DNA from: JAVBUZ01 sp031554725
Lineage (GTDB): Bacteria > Bacillota > Clostridia > Lachnospirales > Lachnospiraceae
Assembly: GCA_031554725.1 (NCBI GenBank)
Contig: JAVBUZ010000190.1
Coordinates: 1 to 5,266 of the forward strand
DNA: 5,266 bases
Direction of reading: 5' to 3'
A model generated the notes under the pieces. That model saw nothing but the letters and a program-made list of their open reading frames with translations. It did no database searches and was not told the DNA's origin. Below, in pieces: positions 1 to 5,266 of the stretch. Every line of letters starts with the position of its first letter. Position 1 is the first letter of the stretch. Position numbers and translations under genes: made by a program.

Positions 1-533
1 TACTTGAGGCAAAAAATATTGACATTATTGGTTTGAGAAGCTGTGCCCCACTTGCAGATTTTTTACATTTTTACCTAAATATGATAAGACCACATGTATA
101 CTTATTAAATACAACAAGTGTAAGTGAAACCTTTGAGCAGATGATGCGTATTGATGAAAAGGATGCAATTATCGGAATAAGCTTCCCAAGATATTCCATG
201 AGAACGCTAAAGGCTATGGAATTTGCAAATGATAGAAATGCCAAGGTGATAGGAATAACGGATAACGTTCATTCTCCTATGAATCTATACTCTTCTTGTA
301 ATCTTTTTGCACGAAGCGACATGGTCTCAATTGTAGATTCTTTGGTAGCGCCACTAAGTGTAATTAATGCACTTGTCGTGGCACTTTGTCTAAAGCGTCC
401 ACAGGATGTAAAAAAGAATCTAGAAATGCTAGAAGACGCATGGAACAATTATCAGGTATATCTTAACGATGAAATTAATTTCATCGATGAAGAACCTATG
501 CTGAATTATTCTCTAAAGAGAGAAGAAAGCTAA
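1..533 (+). CDS. RpiR-family transcriptional regulator, C-terminal SIS domain (5' end outside window)
   Basis: The reading frame is open to the left edge (first full codon at 3) and ends at TAA 531-533, leaving about 176 residues. The TTG at 33 is internal, because the SIS fold begins before it (residues IDIIGLRSCAPLADF). Visible SIS features are the GLRSCAPLADFLHFYLN strand-helix start and the later IIGISFPRYSMRTLKAMEFA and VIGITDN segments, typical of the sugar-phosphate-binding half of RpiR regulators. In this family an N-terminal helix-turn-helix, here upstream of the window, binds DNA and the SIS domain senses a phosphosugar. The ligand cannot be told from sequence. After the SIS domain comes an acidic tail (FIDEEPMLNYS). 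It lies 17 bp before the flavoprotein gene on the same strand, so co-transcription is likely. A stand-alone SIS protein such as a sugar-phosphate isomerase is the alternative, but the GLRSxxxLAxFL start and the length after it favour RpiR. Confidence 0.82.
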   Translation, partial: LEAKNIDIIGLRSCAPLADFLHFYLNMIRPHVYLLNTTSVSETFEQMMRIDEKDAIIGISFPRYSMRTLKAMEFANDRNAKVIGITDNVHSPMNLYSSCNLFARSDMVSIVDSLVAPLSVINALVVALCLKRPQDVKKNLEMLEDAWNNYQVYLNDEINFIDEEPMLNYSLKREES

Positions 534-550
534 GAGGAACAAAGCAAGTA

Positions 551-1792
551 ATGAAAAAAGTAGTAGTAATTGGAGGCGGAGCTGCAGGTATGATGGCAGC
601 CATTTCAGCTTCAGAAAAAGGTCATAAGGTGACCTTGATTGAGAAAAATGAAAAGCTTGGGAAAAAGGTCTTTATTACGGGTAAGGGTAGATGTAATGTA
701 ACGAATGCTTGCGATATTGAGGATCTCTTTGCAAATGTGCAAACCAATCCTAAATTTTTATATAGTGCCTTTTATGGTTTTGACAATAAAAGTGTTATGA
801 ATTTTTTTGAAAAAGCTGGTTGTCCTTTAAAAGTGGAGCGAGGTGATAGGGTGTTTCCTGTTTCTGACCACTCATCGGATATTATTGGCGCCTTGCAACA
901 AGAAATGTACAAAAGAAATGTGCAGATACAATTAAAAACTACAGTAAAAGAGCTTCTTGTAAAAAAAGATGAAGAAGAAAATCAACAGATTGTAGGGGTG
1001 AAATTGGATAATGGTAAGGTGGAGAATGCGGATGCCGTTATTGTTGCTACGGGAGGTGTATCCTATGTGTTAACAGGCTCAACCGGAGATGGATTACGCT
1101 TTGCATCAAAGACAGGCCATAAGCTTGTAGACACAAGACCTTCCTTAGTGCCATTTGAGACCCAGGAGACATGGTGTAAGGATGTTATGGGGCTGGCTCT
1201 AAAGAATGTGCAAGTAACCTTAAAACATAAAGGCAAAGAAATATATTCTGATTTTGGTGAGATGCTTTTTACTCATTTTGGCGTAAGCGGCCCTCTTATT
1301 TTAAGTGCATCCAGCTATTATGTACAAAAGGCGTGGGGGCAAGCGGTGGAAATGTTTATTGATTTGAAACCAGCGCTTTCAGAAGAACAACTAGATAAGC
1401 GCTTACTTCGAGATTTTGATGAAAATAAAAATAAACAATTTAAAAATACATTGGGTGGTTTATTCCCATCAAAGCTTATTCCAATCATGATTGGGTTATC
1501 AGGAATTGACCAGGAAAAGAAGGTAAATGAAATATCAAAAGAAGAAAGAAAGTTCTTCCTAAATCTTATTAAAAACTTACCTTTAACAGTAAAAGGTTGT
1601 AGAGACTATAATGAAGCGATCATCACCAAGGGTGGCGTTTCTGTGAAGGATGTTAATCCATCCACCATGGAGTCGAAAAAGGTAAAGGATCTTTATTTTG
1701 TAGGAGAGGTATTGGATTTAGATGCACTTACTGGTGGCTTTAATTTACAGATTGCATGGTCAACAGGGTATTTGGCAGGACAAAGTATTTAA
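551..1792 (+). CDS. NAD(P)/FAD-dependent oxidoreductase, BaiN/HI0933 family
   Basis: This 413-residue protein is full length for the HI0933/BaiN flavoprotein family, often annotated as 'aminoacetone oxidase family FAD-binding enzyme'. An N-terminal Rossmann dinucleotide fold has GGGAAG at residues 8-13 and the ribose-binding acid E31 at the end of the second strand. The family hallmark GKKVFITGKGRCNVTN follows at 37-52. An ATGG motif with TGSTGDG is at 166-181, where the family more often has SYP and this protein has SYV. The C-terminal FAD-contact block GEVLDLDALTGGFNLQIAW spans 385-403. Cytoplasmic; no signal peptide or membrane segment. The substrate is unknown for most members; BaiN of bile-acid 7-dehydroxylating Clostridium has been linked to bile-acid reduction, but homologues are widespread and nothing here shows that role. 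ATG 551 is preceded by AAGAGGAA at 532-539, somewhat far (about 11-12 nt) but the only good ribosome site. It sits 25 bp before cmk. Confidence 0.9.
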   Translation: MKKVVVIGGGAAGMMAAISASEKGHKVTLIEKNEKLGKKVFITGKGRCNVTNACDIEDLFANVQTNPKFLYSAFYGFDNKSVMNFFEKAGCPLKVERGDRVFPVSDHSSDIIGALQQEMYKRNVQIQLKTTVKELLVKKDEEENQQIVGVKLDNGKVENADAVIVATGGVSYVLTGSTGDGLRFASKTGHKLVDTRPSLVPFETQETWCKDVMGLALKNVQVTLKHKGKEIYSDFGEMLFTHFGVSGPLILSASSYYVQKAWGQAVEMFIDLKPALSEEQLDKRLLRDFDENKNKQFKNTLGGLFPSKLIPIMIGLSGIDQEKKVNEISKEERKFFLNLIKNLPLTVKGCRDYNEAIITKGGVSVKDVNPSTMESKKVKDLYFVGEVLDLDALTGGFNLQIAWSTGYLAGQSI

Positions 1793-1817
1793 CAAAGAGT
1801 GAAAGGCATGGTTTTGT

Positions 1818-2483
1818 ATGAGTTATAATGTAGCAATAGATGGTCCAGCTGGTGCTGGAAAAAGTACCATTGCAAAAATGATAGCAAAAAAAATGAGTTT
1901 AATATATGTGGATACAGGAGCTATGTATCGGGCAATGGCACTCTTTATTTTGCGTGAGAAGATTGGCTTTGATGAGAATGAAAAAATTAGTCAAAAGTGC
2001 AAAGAAGCAGATATAACCATCAAATATGAAAATAATGAGCAAGTAGTATATCTAAATGGTAAAAATGTGAATCCTTATCTACGAACAGAAGAAGTGGGAA
2101 AAATGGCATCTGTTAGTAGTGCAAATGCAGACGTAAGAAAAAAATTAGTGGAATTGCAGCAAGAATTAGCAAAGACAACAGATGTTATTATGGATGGAAG
2201 AGACATTGGAACCTGTGTACTTCCAGAGGCTGATGTAAAAATATATCTGACAGCAAGCAGTAAGATAAGGGCAAAACGTAGATATGATGAACTAACTGCT
2301 AGGGGCGAAAGCTGTGATTTTGATACCATAGAAAAGGACATAATTGAGCGAGACAAAAGAGATATGGAAAGAGAAATCTCTCCCCTTCGTCAAGCGGAGG
2401 ATGCTATTTTAGTTGATTCATCTGATATGAATATTGAAGAAGTGGTTGAGACAATCATCAGTATATGTGAGGAAAAGCGATAA
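1818..2483 (+). CDS. cmk: Cytidylate kinase ((d)CMP kinase)
   Basis: The enzyme phosphorylates CMP and dCMP with ATP, feeding CDP/dCDP into nucleic acid and phospholipid precursor pools in the cytoplasm. The 221 residues match the usual bacterial length of about 220-230. Motifs seen are the P-loop DGPAGAGKST (8-17), the substrate-side YVDTGAMYRA (30-39), the inserted CMP-binding region with LNGKNV and LRTEEVGKMAS (79-98), DGRDIGT (126-132), VKIYLTAS (140-147), and the arginine-rich lid and C-terminal block RDKRDMEREISPL (178-190) followed by DAILVDSS. These fit the standard bacterial Cmk pattern with no missing key residue. The start is ATG 1818, because the P-loop then falls at its normal distance from the N terminus. 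The ribosome site is only a modest GAAAGG at 1801-1806. The stop TAA shares its last A with the ATG of ispH (TAATG), so translational coupling is likely. Confidence 0.97.
   Translation: MSYNVAIDGPAGAGKSTIAKMIAKKMSLIYVDTGAMYRAMALFILREKIGFDENEKISQKCKEADITIKYENNEQVVYLNGKNVNPYLRTEEVGKMASVSSANADVRKKLVELQQELAKTTDVIMDGRDIGTCVLPEADVKIYLTASSKIRAKRRYDELTARGESCDFDTIEKDIIERDKRDMEREISPLRQAEDAILVDSSDMNIEEVVETIISICEEKR
2469..2473 (+). promoter_or_regulatory. Ribosome binding site of ispH, inside the cmk 3' end
   Basis: GAGGA lies 9 nt before the ATG at 2483. It overlaps the last codons of cmk and supports initiation at the TAATG junction, by re-initiation or independently. Confidence 0.7.
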
Positions 2484-3331
2484 TGGAAGTTATACTAGCA
2501 AAAAGCGCTGGATTTTGCTTTGGTGTAGAAAAAGCAGTTAAAAAAGTATATGAGCAGATTGAGACAAAAGATAAAATATACACCTACGGACCAATTATAC
2601 ATAACGAAGAAGTGGTTCGCGACTTAAGCGAAAAGGGTGTAAAGGTAATTGAAGAAAAAGAGGAATTAGAAAAGCTAACAGCGGGAACAATAGTAATTAG
2701 ATCTCATGGAGTAGAAAAGGCTGTTTATGAGATCATTGAAAAAAAAGGCTTAGAGTGCGTGGATGCCACTTGTCCTTTTGTAAAAAGAATTCATAACATT
2801 GTACAAAAGAAAAGTGAAGAAGGTAAGCAGATTATTATTGTTGGAAATTCAGGACACCCTGAGGTAGAGGGAATTATGGGGTGGTGCTGCAACACACCTA
2901 TTGTCATTGAGACAGAAGAAGAAGCAATGGGATGTGAACTGCAATTAGACACGGAAATCTGTATGGTGTCGCAAACGACATTTAACTACAATAAATTTCA
3001 ATATATAGTTGAAATTTTTCAAAAAAAATACTATAATGTTAGTGTTGCGAATACTATCTGCAATGCTACAGAAGAAAGACAGACGGAAGCTAAGAAAATT
3101 GCTGCGTCCGTAGATGCTATGATAGTAATAGGTGGCAAGCACAGTTCCAATACAAGAAAGCTGTATGAAATATGCAGTAGGGAGTGCGAAAGGACCTATT
3201 TTATACAGACACTGGATGACTTGCATTTAGAACTACCTAAATCTATTCGACTGGTGGGTATTACTGCAGGGGCGTCAACCCCAAACAATATTATCGAGGA
3301 GGTTCAAAATTATGTCAGAATTAACTTTTGA
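2483..3331 (+). CDS. ispH: 4-hydroxy-3-methylbut-2-enyl diphosphate reductase (LytB)
   Basis: IspH is the iron-sulfur enzyme that reductively dehydroxylates HMBPP to IPP and DMAPP, the final step of the MEP isoprenoid pathway, in the cytoplasm. The 282 residues fit the short Gram-positive form. The three cluster ligands expected in the family are all present: C12 (AGFCFGV), C97 (DATCPFV) and C193 (TICNATEERQ). Substrate and catalytic residues are also present: H40 (YGPIIHNEEV), H75 (RSHG), H125 and E127 (SGHPEVEG), T166 (SQTT), S221-S222-N223 (GKHSSNTRKL) and the AGASTP block at 262-267. The protein has ten cysteines, more than the three the cluster needs. Upstream it overlaps cmk by one base; downstream its last 20 bases overlap the S1 gene in the +1 frame. 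In many Clostridia IspH and S1 are one fused polypeptide; here IspH stops at TGA 3329-3331 and the S1 gene has its own start. Confidence 0.97.
   Translation: MEVILAKSAGFCFGVEKAVKKVYEQIETKDKIYTYGPIIHNEEVVRDLSEKGVKVIEEKEELEKLTAGTIVIRSHGVEKAVYEIIEKKGLECVDATCPFVKRIHNIVQKKSEEGKQIIIVGNSGHPEVEGIMGWCCNTPIVIETEEEAMGCELQLDTEICMVSQTTFNYNKFQYIVEIFQKKYYNVSVANTICNATEERQTEAKKIAASVDAMIVIGGKHSSNTRKLYEICSRECERTYFIQTLDDLHLELPKSIRLVGITAGASTPNNIIEEVQNYVRINF
3009..3037 (+). promoter_or_regulatory. Candidate sigma-A promoter inside ispH, driving rpsA-cheR
   Basis: TTGAAA (3009-3014) and a perfect TATAAT (3032-3037) are separated by exactly 17 bp, with an A-run in the spacer. This is one mismatch from the full housekeeping consensus. 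Transcription would start near 3044, about 270 nt before the rpsA ATG. Such a site would let the S1 gene be made in excess of ispH and cmk. The stretch also encodes ordinary IspH residues (VEIFQKKYYNV) in an AT-rich genome, so a chance match is possible. Confidence 0.45.
3296..3302 (+). promoter_or_regulatory. Strong ribosome binding site of rpsA, inside ispH
   Basis: GAGGAGG is the best Shine-Dalgarno match in the window and ends 9 nt before ATG 3312. It encodes part of the IspH C-terminal EEV. It fixes the rpsA start and argues that the S1 protein is made by its own initiation and not only as part of an IspH fusion. Confidence 0.88.
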
Positions 3332-4460
3332 ACAAATGTTAGAGGAATCATTAAAGACAATACACACAGGAGAGGTAGTTGAAGGTACAGTTATCGGTGT
3401 TAAACCAGAAGAAGTTATTCTCAACATCGGATACAAGTCAGATGGTATTCTTACAAGAAACGAATACACCAATGAATCTAATGTGGATTTAACCAACGTT
3501 GTTAAAGTTGGTGACACTATGGAAGTAAAGGTACTTCGAGTAAATGATGGAGAAGGACAAGTTCTCTTAACTTACAAACGTCTTGCAGCCGATAGAGGAA
3601 ACAAGAAAATTGAAGAAGCTTTCAACAACAAAGAAGTATTAAAGGCTACAGTATCTCAGGTACTTGATGGCGGTTTAAGCGTAATTGTAGATGAAGTAAG
3701 AATCTTTATTCCTGCAAGCTTAGTTTCTGATAGCTATGAAAAAGACTTAAAGAAATATGCTGGACAGGAAATTGAATTTGTAATTAGCGAATACAATCCA
3801 AAGAGAAGAAGATATATTGGAGATCGCAGACAGCTTGTAGCAGCACAAAAAGCAGAGCTACAGAAAGAGCTTTTCACAAAAATTGCTGAAGGTGACATTG
3901 TAGAAGGTACTGTTAAAAACGTTACTGACTTTGGTGCATTCATCGATTTAGGTGGAGCTGATGGTTTACTTCACATTTCAGAAATGTCATGGGGAAGAGT
4001 AGAACATCCTAAGAAAGTTTTCAAAGTTGGCGATAAAGTTAATGTGTTAATTAAAGAAATTTCAGGAAGCAAAATTGCTCTTAGCTTAAAATTCAATGAT
4101 GCGAATCCTTGGAAAGACGCAGCAACAAAATATGCAGTTGGAAATGAAGTAACAGGTACTGTTGCAAGAATGACTGATTTTGGTGCATTTGTTGAATTAG
4201 AACCAGGCGTAGATGCATTACTTCACGTATCTCAGATTTCAAAAGAACATATCGAGAAACCATCAGCAGTTTTAGCAGTTGGTGATAGCGTTACAGCTAA
4301 AGTTGTTGACTTCAATGAAGCAGACAAAAAAATCAGCTTAAGCGTAAAAGCATTATTAGAACCAGAAGCTACTGAAGAAGCAGACGCTAATGAAGATGCT
4401 GATGTAGTTCCAGTAGATATCGATGCAGTTATTGCAGCAGAAGAAAGTACAGAAGAATAA
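3312..4460 (+). CDS. rpsA: Ribosomal protein S1-like RNA-binding protein, four S1 domains
   Basis: S1 proteins bind single-stranded mRNA at the 30S subunit and help load or stabilise messages; in low-GC Gram-positives the ribosomal role is less essential than in E. coli. The 382 residues hold four S1 (OB-fold) repeats: about 18-90 (HTGEVVEGTV), 106-176 (divergent, VLKATVSQVLDGGLSVIVD), 193-261 (EGDIVEGTVKNVTDFGAFID) and 276-347 (VGNEVTGTVARMTDFGAFVE). Domains 3 and 4 are the most canonical (TDFGAF, LLHIS/LLHVS) and keep a near-direct DNA repeat 249 nt apart (GGTACTGTT at 3906 and 4155). A strongly acidic tail (350-382) follows. E. coli S1 has six domains and about 557 residues, so this is the shorter clostridial/Firmicute architecture. 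The start at 3312 is set by GAGGAGG and by overlap with ispH. It is probably translated from the operon mRNA and possibly from a promoter at 3009-3037. Confidence 0.93.
   Translation: MSELTFEQMLEESLKTIHTGEVVEGTVIGVKPEEVILNIGYKSDGILTRNEYTNESNVDLTNVVKVGDTMEVKVLRVNDGEGQVLLTYKRLAADRGNKKIEEAFNNKEVLKATVSQVLDGGLSVIVDEVRIFIPASLVSDSYEKDLKKYAGQEIEFVISEYNPKRRRYIGDRRQLVAAQKAELQKELFTKIAEGDIVEGTVKNVTDFGAFIDLGGADGLLHISEMSWGRVEHPKKVFKVGDKVNVLIKEISGSKIALSLKFNDANPWKDAATKYAVGNEVTGTVARMTDFGAFVELEPGVDALLHVSQISKEHIEKPSAVLAVGDSVTAKVVDFNEADKKISLSVKALLEPEATEEADANEDADVVPVDIDAVIAAEESTEE
3326..3332 (+). other. Possible +1 frameshift site joining ispH to rpsA
   Basis: IspH ends Phe-stop on TTT TGA. The preceding C and the following A give C TTTTGA A, so the Phe codon at 3326-3328 can slip one base to TTT at 3327-3329 and continue with GAA at 3330, which is exactly the rpsA frame. 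The product would run VRINF then EQMLEESLK, an in-frame IspH-S1 fusion. The layout resembles the prfB CTT TGA C slip site. The GAGGAGG is 23 nt upstream, not the 3 nt that stimulates prfB, so efficiency is unknown. This is a hypothesis only. Confidence 0.15.
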
Positions 4461-4474
4461 AATATAAAGTTGCT

Positions 4475-4481
4475 GGGGTGA
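4475..4481 (+). promoter_or_regulatory. Ribosome binding site of cheR
   Basis: GGGGTGA contains GGTGA, which pairs with the 16S 3' end, and ends 4 nt before ATG 4486. It lies in the 25-bp gap after the rpsA stop. No terminator hairpin or promoter is seen in that gap, so cheR should be read through from rpsA. Confidence 0.7.
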
Positions 4482-4485
4482 CCAA

Positions 4486-5266
4486 ATGGTATATGACTAT
4501 GAGTATTTAAAGAAGGCAGTTTTTGAGTTAACCACCATTGATTTAAATGCTTACAAAGAAAAGCAAATGAAGCGTCGTATCGACACTTTGATTGCGAAAC
4601 ACAAAATAGTAGGTTACGATAAGTATATTCAGGTACTTAAAGCAGATAAGGATAAATTCGAAGAATTTGTGAATTATCTTACAATTAATGTTTCAGAATT
4701 TTATCGAAATCCAGAACAATGGCAGCTTATGGATAAGGAAATTATTCCAGAACTAATCCAGAAGTTCGGAAAGAACCTAAAAATATGGAGTGCAGCATGT
4801 TCCACAGGGGACGAGCCATACTCGCTTGTTATGGCGCTTTCTAGACATATCCCCCTCAATCAGATTAAAATCTATGCTACAGATATAGATAAACAAGTGA
4901 TTGAAAAGGCAAAGGCAGGTTTGTATTCTGAAAAGAGTATAGCCTCGGTTCCAGAAGATTTGAAAAAAAAGTATTTCACACAGATTGGTCCATCCTTTCA
5001 AATATCTAATGAGATTAAGAGTCGCGTAGAGTTTAAAGAACAAAACCTATTAAAAGATACATACCCAACGAATTATCACATGATAGTATGTAGAAACGTT
5101 TTGATTTACTTTACAGAAGAAGCAAAGGATGAGATTTTCCGTAAGTTTCAAAAAGCACTTACTCCAGGAGGAGTATTGTTTATTGGAAGTACAGAGCAAA
5201 TCATTAATCATAGAGATGTTGGATTTGCAAGAAAGAATTCCTTCTACTATGAAAAACCAAATGCGT
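4486..5266 (+). CDS. cheR: Chemotaxis protein methyltransferase CheR (3' end just outside window)
   Basis: CheR uses S-adenosylmethionine to methylate glutamates on chemoreceptors (MCPs), setting adaptation in chemotaxis. Reading from ATG 4486 gives 260 residues with no stop before the right edge. Gram-positive CheR is usually about 255-280 residues, so only a few codons should be missing. The N-terminal helical domain (about 5-80) includes YKEKQMKRRI and the conserved NVSEFYRNPEQW (68-79). The SAM-binding domain has IWSAACSTGDEPYSL (100-114), where most members have GEEPYS, then IYATDID (129-135), VCRNVLIYF (201-209) and LFIGSTEQI (231-239), ending FYYE. These closely resemble the Bacillus-type CheR pattern. 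No TPR or pentapeptide-tether extension is visible. The gene follows rpsA by 25 bp with its own GGTGA site. No other chemotaxis gene is in the window, an unusual setting for cheR. Presence of this gene suggests a motile, chemoreceptor-bearing organism. Confidence 0.95.
   Translation, partial: MVYDYEYLKKAVFELTTIDLNAYKEKQMKRRIDTLIAKHKIVGYDKYIQVLKADKDKFEEFVNYLTINVSEFYRNPEQWQLMDKEIIPELIQKFGKNLKIWSAACSTGDEPYSLVMALSRHIPLNQIKIYATDIDKQVIEKAKAGLYSEKSIASVPEDLKKKYFTQIGPSFQISNEIKSRVEFKEQNLLKDTYPTNYHMIVCRNVLIYFTEEAKDEIFRKFQKALTPGGVLFIGSTEQIINHRDVGFARKNSFYYEKPNA

Noticed and set aside
1808..1828. Six-codon ATG mini-ORF overlapping the cmk start
   Set aside because: The ATG at 1808 has no Shine-Dalgarno at a workable distance, since GAAAGG is immediately before it, and such short frames are expected by chance. 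I see nothing that suggests a leader peptide.
1824..1829. TATAAT just after the cmk start codon
   Set aside because: The position 17 bp upstream reads GAAAGG, which is no -35 element, and the site lies inside the gene it would have to serve.
3269..3282. Small hairpin GGGG CGTCAA CCCC shortly before the rpsA ribosome site
   Set aside because: The stem is only four base pairs and does not extend. The bases encode the conserved AGASTP block of IspH, and there is no T-run, so it is neither a terminator nor a clear regulatory structure.
3568..3595. Sigma-28 (flagellar)-like sequence TAAC, 16 bp, GCCGATAG inside rpsA
   Set aside because: The -35 part is imperfect, the spacing is off by one, it is about 890 bp before cheR, and the bases encode ordinary S1 residues (LAADR). 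Probably chance.
2075..3943. Reverse-strand open frames at 2075-2356, 2945-3226, 3275-3517 and 3734-3943
   Set aside because: Each lies wholly or mainly opposite well-supported genes (cmk, ispH, rpsA), has no family motif and no convincing ribosome site. They are by-products of the coding strand's composition.
3906..4200. Near-direct DNA repeat 249 nt apart in rpsA
   Set aside because: It is the coding sequence of S1 domains 3 and 4, which share GTV and TDFGAF motifs. It is explained by protein domain duplication.
4777..5043. Reverse-strand open frame of 88 codons
   Set aside because: It is antisense to cheR, whose + strand frame carries all the CheR motifs across this stretch.

Overview
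The window is an AT-rich, gene-dense bacterial segment in which every credible gene lies on the + strand. The gene set points to a low-GC Gram-positive anaerobe of the class Clostridia, most likely a Lachnospiraceae-like organism. The clues are a BaiN/HI0933-type flavoprotein next to cmk, a short LytB-type IspH directly coupled to a four-domain S1 protein, and a CheR that resembles the Bacillus/Clostridium form. The taxonomic call is inference from gene content and style, not from a search.

Layout: (1) 1-533, the C-terminal part of an RpiR-family transcriptional regulator (SIS sugar-phosphate-binding domain), cut by the left edge. (2) 551-1792, a complete NAD(P)/FAD-dependent oxidoreductase of the BaiN/HI0933 family. 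(3) 1818-2483, cmk (cytidylate kinase). (4) 2483-3331, ispH (last step of the MEP isoprenoid pathway), whose start overlaps the cmk stop as TAATG. (5) 3312-4460, rpsA-like S1 protein, which starts inside the last 20 bases of ispH in another frame. (6) 4486-5266, cheR (chemoreceptor methyltransferase), which runs off the right edge within a few codons of its expected end.

Gaps between genes are 17 bp, 25 bp, a 1-bp overlap, a 20-bp overlap and 25 bp. No intrinsic terminator is visible anywhere, so the six genes look like one read-through transcription unit. It combines nucleotide supply (Cmk), isoprenoid precursor synthesis (IspH), translation (S1) and, unexpectedly, chemotaxis adaptation (CheR). 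No stretch longer than 300 bases is without a gene.

Most of the window is ordinary core-genome housekeeping sequence. The parts worth a second look are the ispH/rpsA junction and a near-consensus sigma-A promoter inside ispH. At the junction, two genes that are a single fused gene in many Clostridia overlap out of frame, with a TTT TGA A string that would join them by a +1 slip. The promoter (TTGAAA, 17 bp, TATAAT) could give rpsA-cheR its own transcript. I see no mobile element, CRISPR array, RNA gene or convincing new system.
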